From an uncultured Lysobacteraceae bacterium (GTDB lineage Bacteria; Pseudomonadota; Gammaproteobacteria; Xanthomonadales; Xanthomonadaceae), in assembly GCA_946480825.1 (NCBI GenBank), contig CAMLLG010000049.1, forward strand, positions 1 through 28,639: a stretch of 28,639 nt of DNA, given 5' to 3'. This document shows positions 8,379 to 15,517 of this stretch, in pieces. Position numbers and translations under genes: made by a program. Numbering within the stretch: position 1 is the stretch's first letter; each line of letters opens with the position of its first letter. The notes beneath the pieces were generated by a model, which made no database searches, was not told the origin of the DNA, and saw nothing but the letters and a program-made list of their open reading frames with translations.

Positions 8379-9278
8379 TCAACGCTTGCTGCGAGGGGTG
8401 GCGATCTTTTTCGCGCGCTTCGCGACGCGAGCGGGTGCGGCGGCCTGGGCCGGCGCCGCCGGGGCGGAGGCGATGCCCTGGCCGTCATCGACGATGTCGC
8501 CGGTCTCGGGCCAATCGCCGGGATCGATGCCGTCGCCGAAGTCTTCGCCGGCGATGAGCAGCATCGTCGCCAGCAGATAGCCGGCGCGGCGATTGATCTC
8601 GGCGTAGACCGCCGGCGACGCCAGTTCGCCGCTATTCACGAACCTGTCGAAGACGTCGCCGTCGACCGCGGCCTGGAAGGTCTTGAGCGCGGCTTCGAGC
8701 TTGTAGGCCGCCAGCAGCCCTTCCACTTCCCGGATCAACGGCGCGGTGTTGAGGTTCAGTTTGTCGTTGAGGAAGCTCTCGGCATCGACCGCCCGCTTGT
8801 CCATCACGTGCGCGGCGACCGCGACGACGTCGGCGATGAGCGAGAACTGGGCGTGGTTGAGGGCGGGGTCGAAGTTGCCCGGATCGGGACGGTTCGGCCG
8901 TTGCTTCGCGATGCTTTCGGTCGCCGCCGCGATCTGCACATGCGCGTCCGTCTGCTGGCGCAGGATGACGGTCTGCCGGGTCTGCTCCGTCGCCTGTTGC
9001 TGCAGGGCGAGCATCTTGCCGATCGCGGCGATGTTGTTGGCGTGGATCCGCTTGTGCAGCACGCTTCTTCCGACATAGGGCACGAAAGCGGAGAGGGCGA
9101 GTTGCGCGCTTTCGGCCGGTGGCGGCGGAGGCGGCACGCAGGCGCGGATCCGCACGGCGCGGCGCGGCGCCTTGCCGCCGCGTTCGATCCGGCGCAATCC
9201 GCAGGGAATCTCCGCATCCGCCTCCGGCACGGCCTGCGCCGGCGACTGTTGCTGTAGGAACTGGACCGTGAGTGACAT
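8379..9278 (-). CDS. Unknown Pro/Ala-rich, basic-tailed protein (299 aa)
   Basis: Not recognised. 299 residues from the ATG at 9278, chosen because CAGGAGAACACC directly precedes it; the frame is open further upstream but that part is Arg/Pro-rich and overlaps a short-repeat spacer. Features are a proline run (residues 49-54), a Gln-rich helical segment (QQQATEQTRQTVILRQQTD, about 93-111) that could form a coiled coil, a helical middle (about 140-245), an acidic turn (EDFGDGIDPGDWPETGD), and an Ala/Pro linker leading to a basic tail (KRAKKIATPRSKR). The disordered basic tail recalls the Arg-rich ends of the two first-position cluster proteins. No signal peptide or enzymatic motif. Confidence 0.8.
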   Translation of the reverse strand: MSLTVQFLQQQSPAQAVPEADAEIPCGLRRIERGGKAPRRAVRIRACVPPPPPPAESAQLALSAFVPYVGRSVLHKRIHANNIAAIGKMLALQQQATEQTRQTVILRQQTDAHVQIAAATESIAKQRPNRPDPGNFDPALNHAQFSLIADVVAVAAHVMDKRAVDAESFLNDKLNLNTAPLIREVEGLLAAYKLEAALKTFQAAVDGDVFDRFVNSGELASPAVYAEINRRAGYLLATMLLIAGEDFGDGIDPGDWPETGDIVDDGQGIASAPAAPAQAAAPARVAKRAKKIATPRSKR

Positions 9279-9301
9279 GGTGTTCTCCTGATTGGGGGCG
9301 C

Positions 9302-9373
9302 GGACGGGGTCGCGTTGGACGGAATCGCGTCGGACGGATCGCGCTGGGCCGATCGCGCCGGAATGGATCACGG
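9302..9373. repeat. Degenerate 14-15 bp tandem repeat in cluster spacer
   Basis: Five imperfect units of the form GGACGG(A)ATCGCG plus two bases follow each other: units start at 9302, 9317, 9332, 9346 and 9360, the last most diverged and running over the stop codon of the 620-residue gene. The tract fills most of the 89-nt spacer. It may be slippage-prone filler, an mRNA structure element or a binding site. Confidence 0.55.
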
Positions 9374-11230
9374 GCCGATCGGCGGTTGCGGCGCGGGACC
9401 ACCGCCGAAGCGCTGGCGGTCCTGCGCGATCGTGTCGAGCGAGGTTTCGAAATGCGCCGGGATATCCGGGCCGTCGAAGCCGCAGTCGGTGTCGACGATG
9501 CCGGCGGCGATGCCATCGACCGCCAGCGCCATCGCGTTCTCCAGCATCACCACCAATGCGCCTTCTTCACCGAACAGCGTCGACATCGGGGTGCAGTTGG
9601 AGCTCATCTGGTCGGCGAGCGCCTCCCAGCGACGTTCGGACTGCAACTGCAGGCACAGTTCCTGGTGCAGGATGTCGGTGAAGCGGAACGTGCTGCCGGT
9701 CACCGGTTCGTTGGTCGTGCGCCGCTGCTCGAAGCGGGTCAGCGTGGTGTCCCAGTTGGCGTCGGTATCGCTGCGCGGCCGCAGTTCGCCGACGATCGTT
9801 TCGAGCGTCGCCGTCAGGGCCGTCGGCAGGTTCGGGCAGTACGGCAGATTCTGCAGGGTCTGCGGATCGATCTCGTTGCTTTCCAGCGAGAGGAACGCCT
9901 CGATCAGGTAGCTGTAGGACGCGGCGCGGATTTCGGGCAATCCGAGATCGGTGCTGCCGACCGCGTACAGATCGAGCGCGCGATCGACGTCGTAGAGAAT
10001 CTTGTCCAGCATGACCTGGCAGCCGATGTCGTCGCAGGCGCAGCGCGCCAGACAATCGATCTGACTCGCCAGGCGGCCGCGCGCGACCGTGAGGTTGATG
10101 ATGCGGCGGTCGGCCGCGGCTTCTTCCTCGATGCCGTACAGGCCATAGAACACGATCGGTGGGCGCGCGACGCGCAGCAGGCGCGAGCCGCCGGCCTGGC
10201 CGAAGCCGTCCGCGAACAGCCGCAGCGATTCCAGGAACGAGGTCAGCGGCGGCGATTCGGGATCGACAAGCCTGTAACCGAAGTTGATCAGCCGGTAGAC
10301 GCGGTTGAGTTCGATCTGCGCGGTCGAGCCCAGCGCGCGCAGGCCTTCGGCGCTGCCGTGGGCGGCGCGGCGCACCAGATCGTCGAGCACCCGCATCAGC
10401 TCGGGCTCGGTCATCAGGGCGCGCAGATCGCCTTGCCCCTGCGCTTCCAGCGCATCGAACAGCCGGCGATACGCATCGATGCCGCGCGGCCATTCGTTCG
10501 GCGCGTTCTGATAGGACAGACTGCCGAGCAGGTTCTGCAGCGAGTGGATGCAGGCATCGCGGCGGGTCTGCATTTCGGTGAACGGCGCCTGCAGCAGGAA
10601 GCGTCCGCCGGCGAAGCCGTTGTTGGCCAGGCTTTCGCCCAGCATCACCAGGATCACCGCACAGACCTCGTCGATGCTCTGGGCGAGACTGCGGAATTCG
10701 TAGGTGGCCGATGGGTTCAGCGAACCCACCAGTCGCGCCAGCCGCGCGTAATCGCCCAGCGTGCGGCGCATGCCGATCGCACGGTCGCGGTTGCGCGGGT
10801 CCAGCCCGAAGCGCGCGGCGTTGATGGCTTCCTGGCTGGCGTTGCGGATGCCGTCGGACCAGCCGCCGAGTTCGGCGTCGATGTCCTTGAGCAGATTGTT
10901 GCGGGCGAGGTTGTCGAGATCCTTGTCGACATCGCTCATCGCCTGCTTCAGGTCGACGCTGGTCGCGGTGTTGTCCGGCGCCGCCTGCACGAAGCGCGGC
11001 GCGCTGCGCAGGAACGGCATGCCTTCGGCTTCGCTCTGGATGCCGCGGGCGCGCGGCTCGGACTGATAGCGGTCGAGCAGCGCCTTCGCCACCTGTTGCG
11101 GGTTGTGGGGATCGCCGACCCGCAGCTCGCGCCGCAACAGGTTGTCCAGCGCGAGCTTCGCCTTCGAGGGCGTGCCCGAACGGCCGCCACCGGCGGGATC
11201 GTATTGCGGATCTGGTTTGGTGTTGAACAT
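9368..11230 (-). CDS. Unknown 620-aa protein with a Cys cluster
   Basis: Not recognised. This is the largest product of the cluster: 620 residues, predicted largely helical, without signal peptide or membrane segments. A disordered N-terminus (about 1-25, PDPQYDPAGGGRSG) and C-terminus (GGGPAPQPPIGP) flank the helical body. Four cysteines in CLARCACDDIGC (Cys393, 397, 399, 404; spacing C-x3-C-x-C-x4-C) could bind zinc or an Fe-S centre, or form disulfides if exported; further single Cys at 190, 227, 465, 526, 546 and 583 are more spread. AGGAGATAGAAC precedes the ATG. It is 57 nt after the metallopeptidase-like gene. Size and helicity suit a scaffold or structural role, but that is inference only. 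Confidence 0.8.
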   Translation of the reverse strand: MFNTKPDPQYDPAGGGRSGTPSKAKLALDNLLRRELRVGDPHNPQQVAKALLDRYQSEPRARGIQSEAEGMPFLRSAPRFVQAAPDNTATSVDLKQAMSDVDKDLDNLARNNLLKDIDAELGGWSDGIRNASQEAINAARFGLDPRNRDRAIGMRRTLGDYARLARLVGSLNPSATYEFRSLAQSIDEVCAVILVMLGESLANNGFAGGRFLLQAPFTEMQTRRDACIHSLQNLLGSLSYQNAPNEWPRGIDAYRRLFDALEAQGQGDLRALMTEPELMRVLDDLVRRAAHGSAEGLRALGSTAQIELNRVYRLINFGYRLVDPESPPLTSFLESLRLFADGFGQAGGSRLLRVARPPIVFYGLYGIEEEAAADRRIINLTVARGRLASQIDCLARCACDDIGCQVMLDKILYDVDRALDLYAVGSTDLGLPEIRAASYSYLIEAFLSLESNEIDPQTLQNLPYCPNLPTALTATLETIVGELRPRSDTDANWDTTLTRFEQRRTTNEPVTGSTFRFTDILHQELCLQLQSERRWEALADQMSSNCTPMSTLFGEEGALVVMLENAMALAVDGIAAGIVDTDCGFDGPDIPAHFETSLDTIAQDRQRFGGGPAPQPPIGP

Positions 11231-11287
11231 GTTCTATCTCCTGGTGGACTCAGAACGCTGACTCGAATGCGATCCGTGGAACGGCCG

Positions 11288-12589
11288 TCATGCGGCGACG
11301 GTCTCGCGCGCCGGCTGGCGTGCGGCGACGCGCGCACTGCGGGTTTCCTCGTTCAGGCGACCGGTGACGTCGTCGGCGAGCTGCCTCGGGCTGACGCGGC
11401 CGCCGGCGAGCGCGTAGCTCGCGGCGCTGAGCAGATGCCGCGGCGGAATGTCGATGCGATCCGTGCGTCGCTGTTCCAGCAACCGTGCGGCGCGCAGGAT
11501 CGCGGCCTGATGGCTGCGGTCGAAGGGAATGATGTCGGCGACCGCCCGCTGCGCGAGATTGCGTCGGGTCTGGAACATGGTCTCGTCGACGACGTGCGGA
11601 ATCACGTGGCGCGCGCTGCTCAGCAGACTGCCGGGCATGCGATGCCCGCGTTCCGGCCGGTACATCGTTCCCCAGATCCGTTCCAGCCGCGCGGCGTCGT
11701 CGCCGAAGCCCTGTCGACGCAGCATTTCGGCGAGGATCTGCACGCGCAGGAAGGCGGTGGGATGCGCGCCGCCGGGGCGGAAGGTCATCGTGCGCGGCGC
11801 CGGATGCGCGAGGAACTCGGCCATGCCCCACGCCGCCGCGGGCCCGCCCAGGCACAGCGCGGCGAGATCGGCCCAGATTTCCTTGTGCCAGCGGCCGTAG
11901 GTGCTGGCGAGGAACGGCTGGCGCAGTTGGCCGATGATCCGCCGCACCACCGCCTGCCGGTTTTCCTGCCAGATGCCGAGATCGGCCTGCAGGTTGTGCG
12001 CGACTTCGTGCAGGAACACCGCCTGCCACGGATGATCCCGATCCCACGGAATGCGGATCAGCGGAAAGGGATTGGCCTCGCCGAGCAGGCGCCCCAGCGA
12101 TACGCCGCGCCGCATCGTCGCCGGCGAATACCCGTGTTCCATGTAGCAGACCGGTTTCAGCAGGGCGCCGCGGAACACCCGCGGCGCGGCGCCGCGGATC
12201 GCCTGATAACAATCCTGCGCGATCGCATCGTGCGCGGCGAGCGCCGCGGCGAAGCTGGTGCCGCGCTGCGCGAAGACTTCGAAGAACATGCCGAACAGAC
12301 GGCGCGCGCGATCGAGTTCGCGTTCGACCAGCGCGATGTCGACCAGCACGCGCTGGATCGGCGCGTTCTCGACCGATGCGCGGACATCGTCGAAACGGCT
12401 TCGGATCTGGTCTTCGACCTTGGCCAGGCGCTGGTTCGCCGCTTCGAAATGCGCCCGCGACGGGGCGTGGGTCATGTCCTGCGGACGCAGGCCGACGAAG
12501 GCGTTGTCGATCCTGCCGAGGCGACGCAGACGCGCCGCCAGGCCGCGGACCTTCACGCGCAGAAACTCTCGGGCGTTGCGTGCGGGCAT
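11288..12589 (-). CDS. Putative zinc metallopeptidase (HEVAH)
   Basis: 433 residues from the ATG at 12589, picked because GGAG lies 8-10 nt upstream and the region before it is spacer. AVFLHEVAHNLQADLG places HEVAH at residues 194-198, a HExxH zinc-peptidase signature in a hydrophobic helix. KEIWADLAALCLGGPAAAWG about 40 residues later has the ExxxD layout of gluzincins, making Glu237 the likely third zinc ligand. The N-terminal 130 residues are helical and basic (RVKVRGLAARLRRLGR). There is no signal peptide, so it is predicted to be cytosolic or exported by an unknown route. I cannot match it to a named peptidase family. It may process its neighbours, for example the acidic-basic proteins encoded just upstream; that is a hypothesis. 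Confidence 0.8.
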   Translation of the reverse strand: MPARNAREFLRVKVRGLAARLRRLGRIDNAFVGLRPQDMTHAPSRAHFEAANQRLAKVEDQIRSRFDDVRASVENAPIQRVLVDIALVERELDRARRLFGMFFEVFAQRGTSFAAALAAHDAIAQDCYQAIRGAAPRVFRGALLKPVCYMEHGYSPATMRRGVSLGRLLGEANPFPLIRIPWDRDHPWQAVFLHEVAHNLQADLGIWQENRQAVVRRIIGQLRQPFLASTYGRWHKEIWADLAALCLGGPAAAWGMAEFLAHPAPRTMTFRPGGAHPTAFLRVQILAEMLRRQGFGDDAARLERIWGTMYRPERGHRMPGSLLSSARHVIPHVVDETMFQTRRNLAQRAVADIIPFDRSHQAAILRAARLLEQRRTDRIDIPPRHLLSAASYALAGGRVSPRQLADDVTGRLNEETRSARVAARQPARETVAA

Positions 12590-12638
12590 GGGAAACTCCG
12601 TCTGGTCCAGGAAAGCGACCCTCGATGGCGGCGCGGGC

Positions 12639-12664
12639 CGCGTCCCGGCCGGCGCCGGGACGCG
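12639..12664. other. Perfect 10-bp stem hairpin between cluster genes
   Basis: CGCGTCCCGG and CCGGGACGCG pair perfectly around a 6-nt loop in the 100-nt spacer between the first-positioned acidic-basic genes and the peptidase gene. On the transcribed (-) strand no U-run follows, so it is more likely an mRNA stabiliser or partial attenuator than a full terminator. Confidence 0.55.
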
Positions 12665-12689
12665 CGTGTGGAGCGGGGGGCTGGACGGT

Positions 12690-13925
12690 TCAGCGGCAGC
12701 GCACGCGGATCGTGGTCGGACCGGCCACGTTGACCACGCGCCGGCCGTGACGCGGGCAGTTGCAGCGACCGGCGACGGTACCGCCGATGGCGCCACCGAC
12801 GACCGGACGGGCGATGACCGGCGGACCGGTGCGGCGGCGGATCGCGCGCACCACCGGTACCACCCGACGACGCACCGGCGCGGCGGCGCGGCGGACCGTG
12901 ACCACGGCGCGACGCTGCGGCACCACGCGACGCGCGCGCGGCACCAGCGGGCGGGCGAGGGCGCGTGCGGCGGCGGGACGACGCACCGCGCTTGCGGTGA
13001 CGCGACGCACCACCTGCGGCACGACGCGGCCCGCGGGGGCGCGACGCTGACGGGCGACGCGGCGGGCGACCGCGATCGCGCGCGGCACCACGCGTGCGGC
13101 CGGACGGCCCTGCGCACGCACCGCACCGCGGACCGCCTGGGCCGCCGCGCGCACCACCTGGCGGCGTGCCGGCGCGGCCATCCGCGCGACCGCCGGCAGG
13201 GCGCGGCGCAGCGCGAGACCTGCGATCAGCGGCGCGGCGGCATCGATCTCGTCCTCGTCGAGGCTGTCGATCATTTCGTCGTAGGCCTCGAATTCGTCGG
13301 CGCCGTCGGCCAGCAGCCGGCCGGCCGCACCGGCCAGACGACCGATCAGCTGCGCCTGCGGCAGCGGGATCATGCTCGCGATCGGCGCGACCGTGCGCGC
13401 CACGCTGCCGACGCCGCGGGCGACGCGGCCGGCGATGTTGCGCAGACGACCGAGGAATTCGTCGGTGTCCCCGGCATCCAGCGCATCGGCGACCATCTCG
13501 TCGGCGGCGTCGAGTTCGTCGCCCTCGTCGAATTCGTCGTACTCATCGACTTCGTCGTACTCGTCGACCTCATCGAATTCATCGCCCTCGTCGAATTCGT
13601 CGTAGGCATCGAAGTCGTCGCCCTCGTCGAGCTCGTCGTATTCGTCGGCGCCGAGCAGACCGCCGAGGATGTTGCCGAGGCCGCCGAGCGGGCCGCCGCC
13701 GCCACCGGACGCGGCGCCGCCGGGACGACCGCCGCGCCGACGGCCACCGCCGCCGCCGAGCAGGCCGCCGATGCCGCGGGCGATGGTGCCGAAGAACTCA
13801 TCGTCGCCTTCGTCGAACTCGTCGTAGGCGTCGAATTCGTCGTCGAACGCAGTGGCGGCTCCGGCGGGACTCTCGGCGCTGTCGTACATCAGGTCGTCCA
13901 ACGCGTCGTTTTCATAGCTTTCCAT
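12690..13925 (-). CDS. Bipartite acidic-repeat/Arg-rich protein A (411 aa)
   Basis: No function recognised. 411 residues of very skewed composition. The N-terminus is acidic, with residues 94-139 built of Asp-Glu-X triplets (X = Phe, Tyr, Val, Gly, Leu) and a shorter similar tract at 28-41. Between them is a Gly-rich linker (51-93). The middle has TDEFLG (154-159) and a helix with LLADGADEFEAYDEM (204-218). The last 170 residues are rich in Arg, Val, Ala and Pro (RVVPRAIAVARRVARQ and similar), ending CNCPRHGRR then GPTTIRVRCR. AGAGGAAACCGTC precedes the ATG. It is a paralog of the next gene upstream. Self-neutralising charge blocks suggest assembly, coacervation or packaging; this is inference. 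Confidence 0.8.
   Translation of the reverse strand: MESYENDALDDLMYDSAESPAGAATAFDDEFDAYDEFDEGDDEFFGTIARGIGGLLGGGGGRRRGGRPGGAASGGGGGPLGGLGNILGGLLGADEYDELDEGDDFDAYDEFDEGDEFDEVDEYDEVDEYDEFDEGDELDAADEMVADALDAGDTDEFLGRLRNIAGRVARGVGSVARTVAPIASMIPLPQAQLIGRLAGAAGRLLADGADEFEAYDEMIDSLDEDEIDAAAPLIAGLALRRALPAVARMAAPARRQVVRAAAQAVRGAVRAQGRPAARVVPRAIAVARRVARQRRAPAGRVVPQVVRRVTASAVRRPAAARALARPLVPRARRVVPQRRAVVTVRRAAAPVRRRVVPVVRAIRRRTGPPVIARPVVGGAIGGTVAGRCNCPRHGRRVVNVAGPTTIRVRCR
13509..13646 (-). repeat. 9-bp coding tandem array (Asp-Glu-X)
   Basis: About fifteen consecutive 9-bp units of the type GAC/GAT-GAA/GAG-NNN on the - strand encode the Asp-Glu-X tract of protein A. Third codons vary (Phe, Tyr, Val, Gly, Leu) and some units are degenerate (DDF, DAY), so the array has aged in frame while keeping an acidic-hydrophobic rhythm. 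Confidence 0.8.
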
Positions 13926-13953
13926 GACGGTTTCCTCTTGCTGCGGAGTGGGA

Positions 13954-13978
13954 GGGAGCAGGGGCTTGCGCTGCTCCC
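13954..13978. other. Weak hairpin between the two paralog genes
   Basis: GGGAGCA and TGCTCCC form a 7-bp stem with an 11-nt loop in the 78-nt gap between the paralogous genes. No U-run follows on the - strand. It may modulate the ratio of the two products or be incidental in G+C-rich DNA. Confidence 0.35.
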
Positions 13979-14003
13979 CGGCAGGCCGTTGTTCGACGAC
14001 CGG

Positions 14004-15287
14004 CTAAAGCGGCCGGATCGTCAGTTCGACGGGGCCGTGAAGGACGTAACGACGTGCGGAGCCGCGGGTCACGGTCGGCACGCCGCGACCGACGCCGGCC
14101 GGGCGCGCGGCGCCGGGCGTCGAGGCGGTCGACGGCGACATCGGCCTCGACAATCGGTTCACCGCGCGCGGTCGCCGTGCGACGCTGCGCGCCGCGCGGG
14201 TCGCAGTACGGCCCACCTGATTCGGAATGCGCTGCGGCGGGGTGCGCTGCCTGCGCGCGGCCTGCGCGCTGGACGCCGCGATCCGCGGCAGAGCGCGCAC
14301 GCCGGCGGGGCCGGCGCCCTGGATCAGATGCCGCGCGGCCGCGCTGATGCCGCGGACGAAGCCGCGACGCGCATCGGGCGACAGCCGCGCGAGGTTCTGG
14401 TTGCCGAGCGCGCGCGCGGCCAGACGCGCGGCCAGACCGACCGCAGCCGGCAGCGCGGCGTCGACGCCGTCTTCGTAAAGATCGGCCATCGCATCGAAGG
14501 CCTCGAAATCGTCGGCGCCGTCGGCGCTGAGTCGGCCGATCTGCGCGAGCAGTTCGGACAGCGGGTTCTGGTGCGCGGCGGCGCGGCCGGCGACCTGCGC
14601 GGCGTTGCGCAGATGTCCCGGAATGCCTGCGGCACCCCCGAATGCGCCGCCGACGCCGCCCGCGACCCGGCCCGCGCCGCGCGAGATCTGACCGAAACGC
14701 TGCAGATGCTGCGCGATGCCCGGGTGTCCGAGGCGCTGCGCCAACATCGATCCGGCGCTGGCCAGTCGGCTGGCCTGCCCGGCATAGCGTCCCGCCGTGC
14801 GCGCATGGGCGCCGAGACGCGAGGCCATGCCGGCGGCGGGGCCGAGATTGCGCGCGAGGCCGCTGGCCACCCGCGAAAAGCCGCCGAGCACGCTGCCGAG
14901 GAATTCGTCGGTACCGTCGACATCCAGCGAATCGGCGAGTTCGGCTTCGAACGCGGACCACGCGGCGTTGGCCTGCGCGGGTGCGGGCAGGCCAATGCCG
15001 GCCTCGTCGAGCATCGCATCGTCGTAAGCGTCGAGTTCGTCGACCGCGAGGCCGTCGAGATCATCGGCCGCATCGCCATCGAATTCATCGCCGTCGAACG
15101 CGTCGCCGAGCGATGCGTCGTGGGCATCGCCTTCGTCGTCGTAGCCTTCGCTCTCGTAACCGGCGTCGGCCTCGTCGTAACTTTCGCCTTCGTCGAACGC
15201 GTCGTCGCCCTGGTCGTAGCCGAGCGGTGCGTCGTAGGCATCGCCATCATCGGCGGCACTGCCTGCATTGACCTGCGGATGCGTCAT
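14004..15287 (-). CDS. Bipartite acidic/Arg-rich protein B (427 aa), first gene of cluster
   Basis: No function recognised. 427 residues from the ATG at 15287, supported by GGGAGACGGCC just upstream. Residues 12-95 are acidic with Asp, Gly, Tyr and Ala (FDEGESYDEADAGYESEGYD). A glycine/alanine-rich, weakly amphipathic helical centre runs from about 130 to 300, and the C-terminal 120 residues are basic (RRQRTPPQRIPNQVGRTATR), ending GPVELTIRPL. It shares with protein A the TDEFLG motif (126-131), LSADGADDFEAFDAM (253-267) and a GP-x-x-TIR-like C-terminus, so the two are diverged paralogs. It lacks the strict Asp-Glu-X repeat. It is the promoter-proximal gene behind the 14-bp repeat array. No signal peptide, so cytosolic unless exported by a dedicated route. 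Confidence 0.8.
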   Translation of the reverse strand: MTHPQVNAGSAADDGDAYDAPLGYDQGDDAFDEGESYDEADAGYESEGYDDEGDAHDASLGDAFDGDEFDGDAADDLDGLAVDELDAYDDAMLDEAGIGLPAPAQANAAWSAFEAELADSLDVDGTDEFLGSVLGGFSRVASGLARNLGPAAGMASRLGAHARTAGRYAGQASRLASAGSMLAQRLGHPGIAQHLQRFGQISRGAGRVAGGVGGAFGGAAGIPGHLRNAAQVAGRAAAHQNPLSELLAQIGRLSADGADDFEAFDAMADLYEDGVDAALPAAVGLAARLAARALGNQNLARLSPDARRGFVRGISAAARHLIQGAGPAGVRALPRIAASSAQAARRQRTPPQRIPNQVGRTATRAARSVARRPRAVNRLSRPMSPSTASTPGAARPAGVGRGVPTVTRGSARRYVLHGPVELTIRPL

Positions 15288-15380
15288 GGCCGTCTCCCTG
15301 CGTGTCGTCCGCCCGACTGGGCGAACGATCTGCGCTGGGACACTAGGCTTGAGCGATCGCGATGGGTATCGCATCTTCGC

Positions 15381-15428
15381 CCTAAGGTCTTTCGCCTAGG
15401 CCGGCTGTCGTAGGTCGGTCGTCCTAGG
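15381..15428 (-). promoter_or_regulatory. Four operator-like cores at exact 14-bp spacing
   Basis: Cores CCTAAG (15381), CCTAGG (15395), CGTAGG (15409) and CCTAGG (15423) start exactly 14 bp apart, about 95-140 bp upstream of the first cluster gene. Three continue as TAGG-C/T with a G-rich 3' side, resembling the TRGGY half-site described for GerE-type regulators. A poor -10-like TAGTGT on the - strand (15346-15341) lies downstream, with no good -35, which would suit an activated promoter. The regulatory role is inferred from position and periodicity. Confidence 0.6.
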
Positions 15429-15517
15429 TGGGAGGGACTACCCCGAACGGGGGATGGCGCGGCGCCGTGCGTCGTGCCTGCGTGCGATATGCCCGCAGCC
15501 GAAATGCATCGACGCGA

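Noticed and set aside
13509..13646. Regular 9-bp repeat as a possible CRISPR or satellite
   Set aside because: Units are in frame, code for Asp-Glu-X, and lack spacers; it is a coding repeat.
15310..15323. CGCCC-GACT-GGGCG stem in the leader of the first cluster gene
   Set aside because: A 5-bp stem is expected by chance in this base composition; no riboswitch-like structure was seen around it.
9272..15413. Long + strand open frames opposite the eight-gene cluster
   Set aside because: Low-complexity Arg/Ala/Val-rich translations complementary to minus-strand genes that have good ribosome sites and globular sequence.
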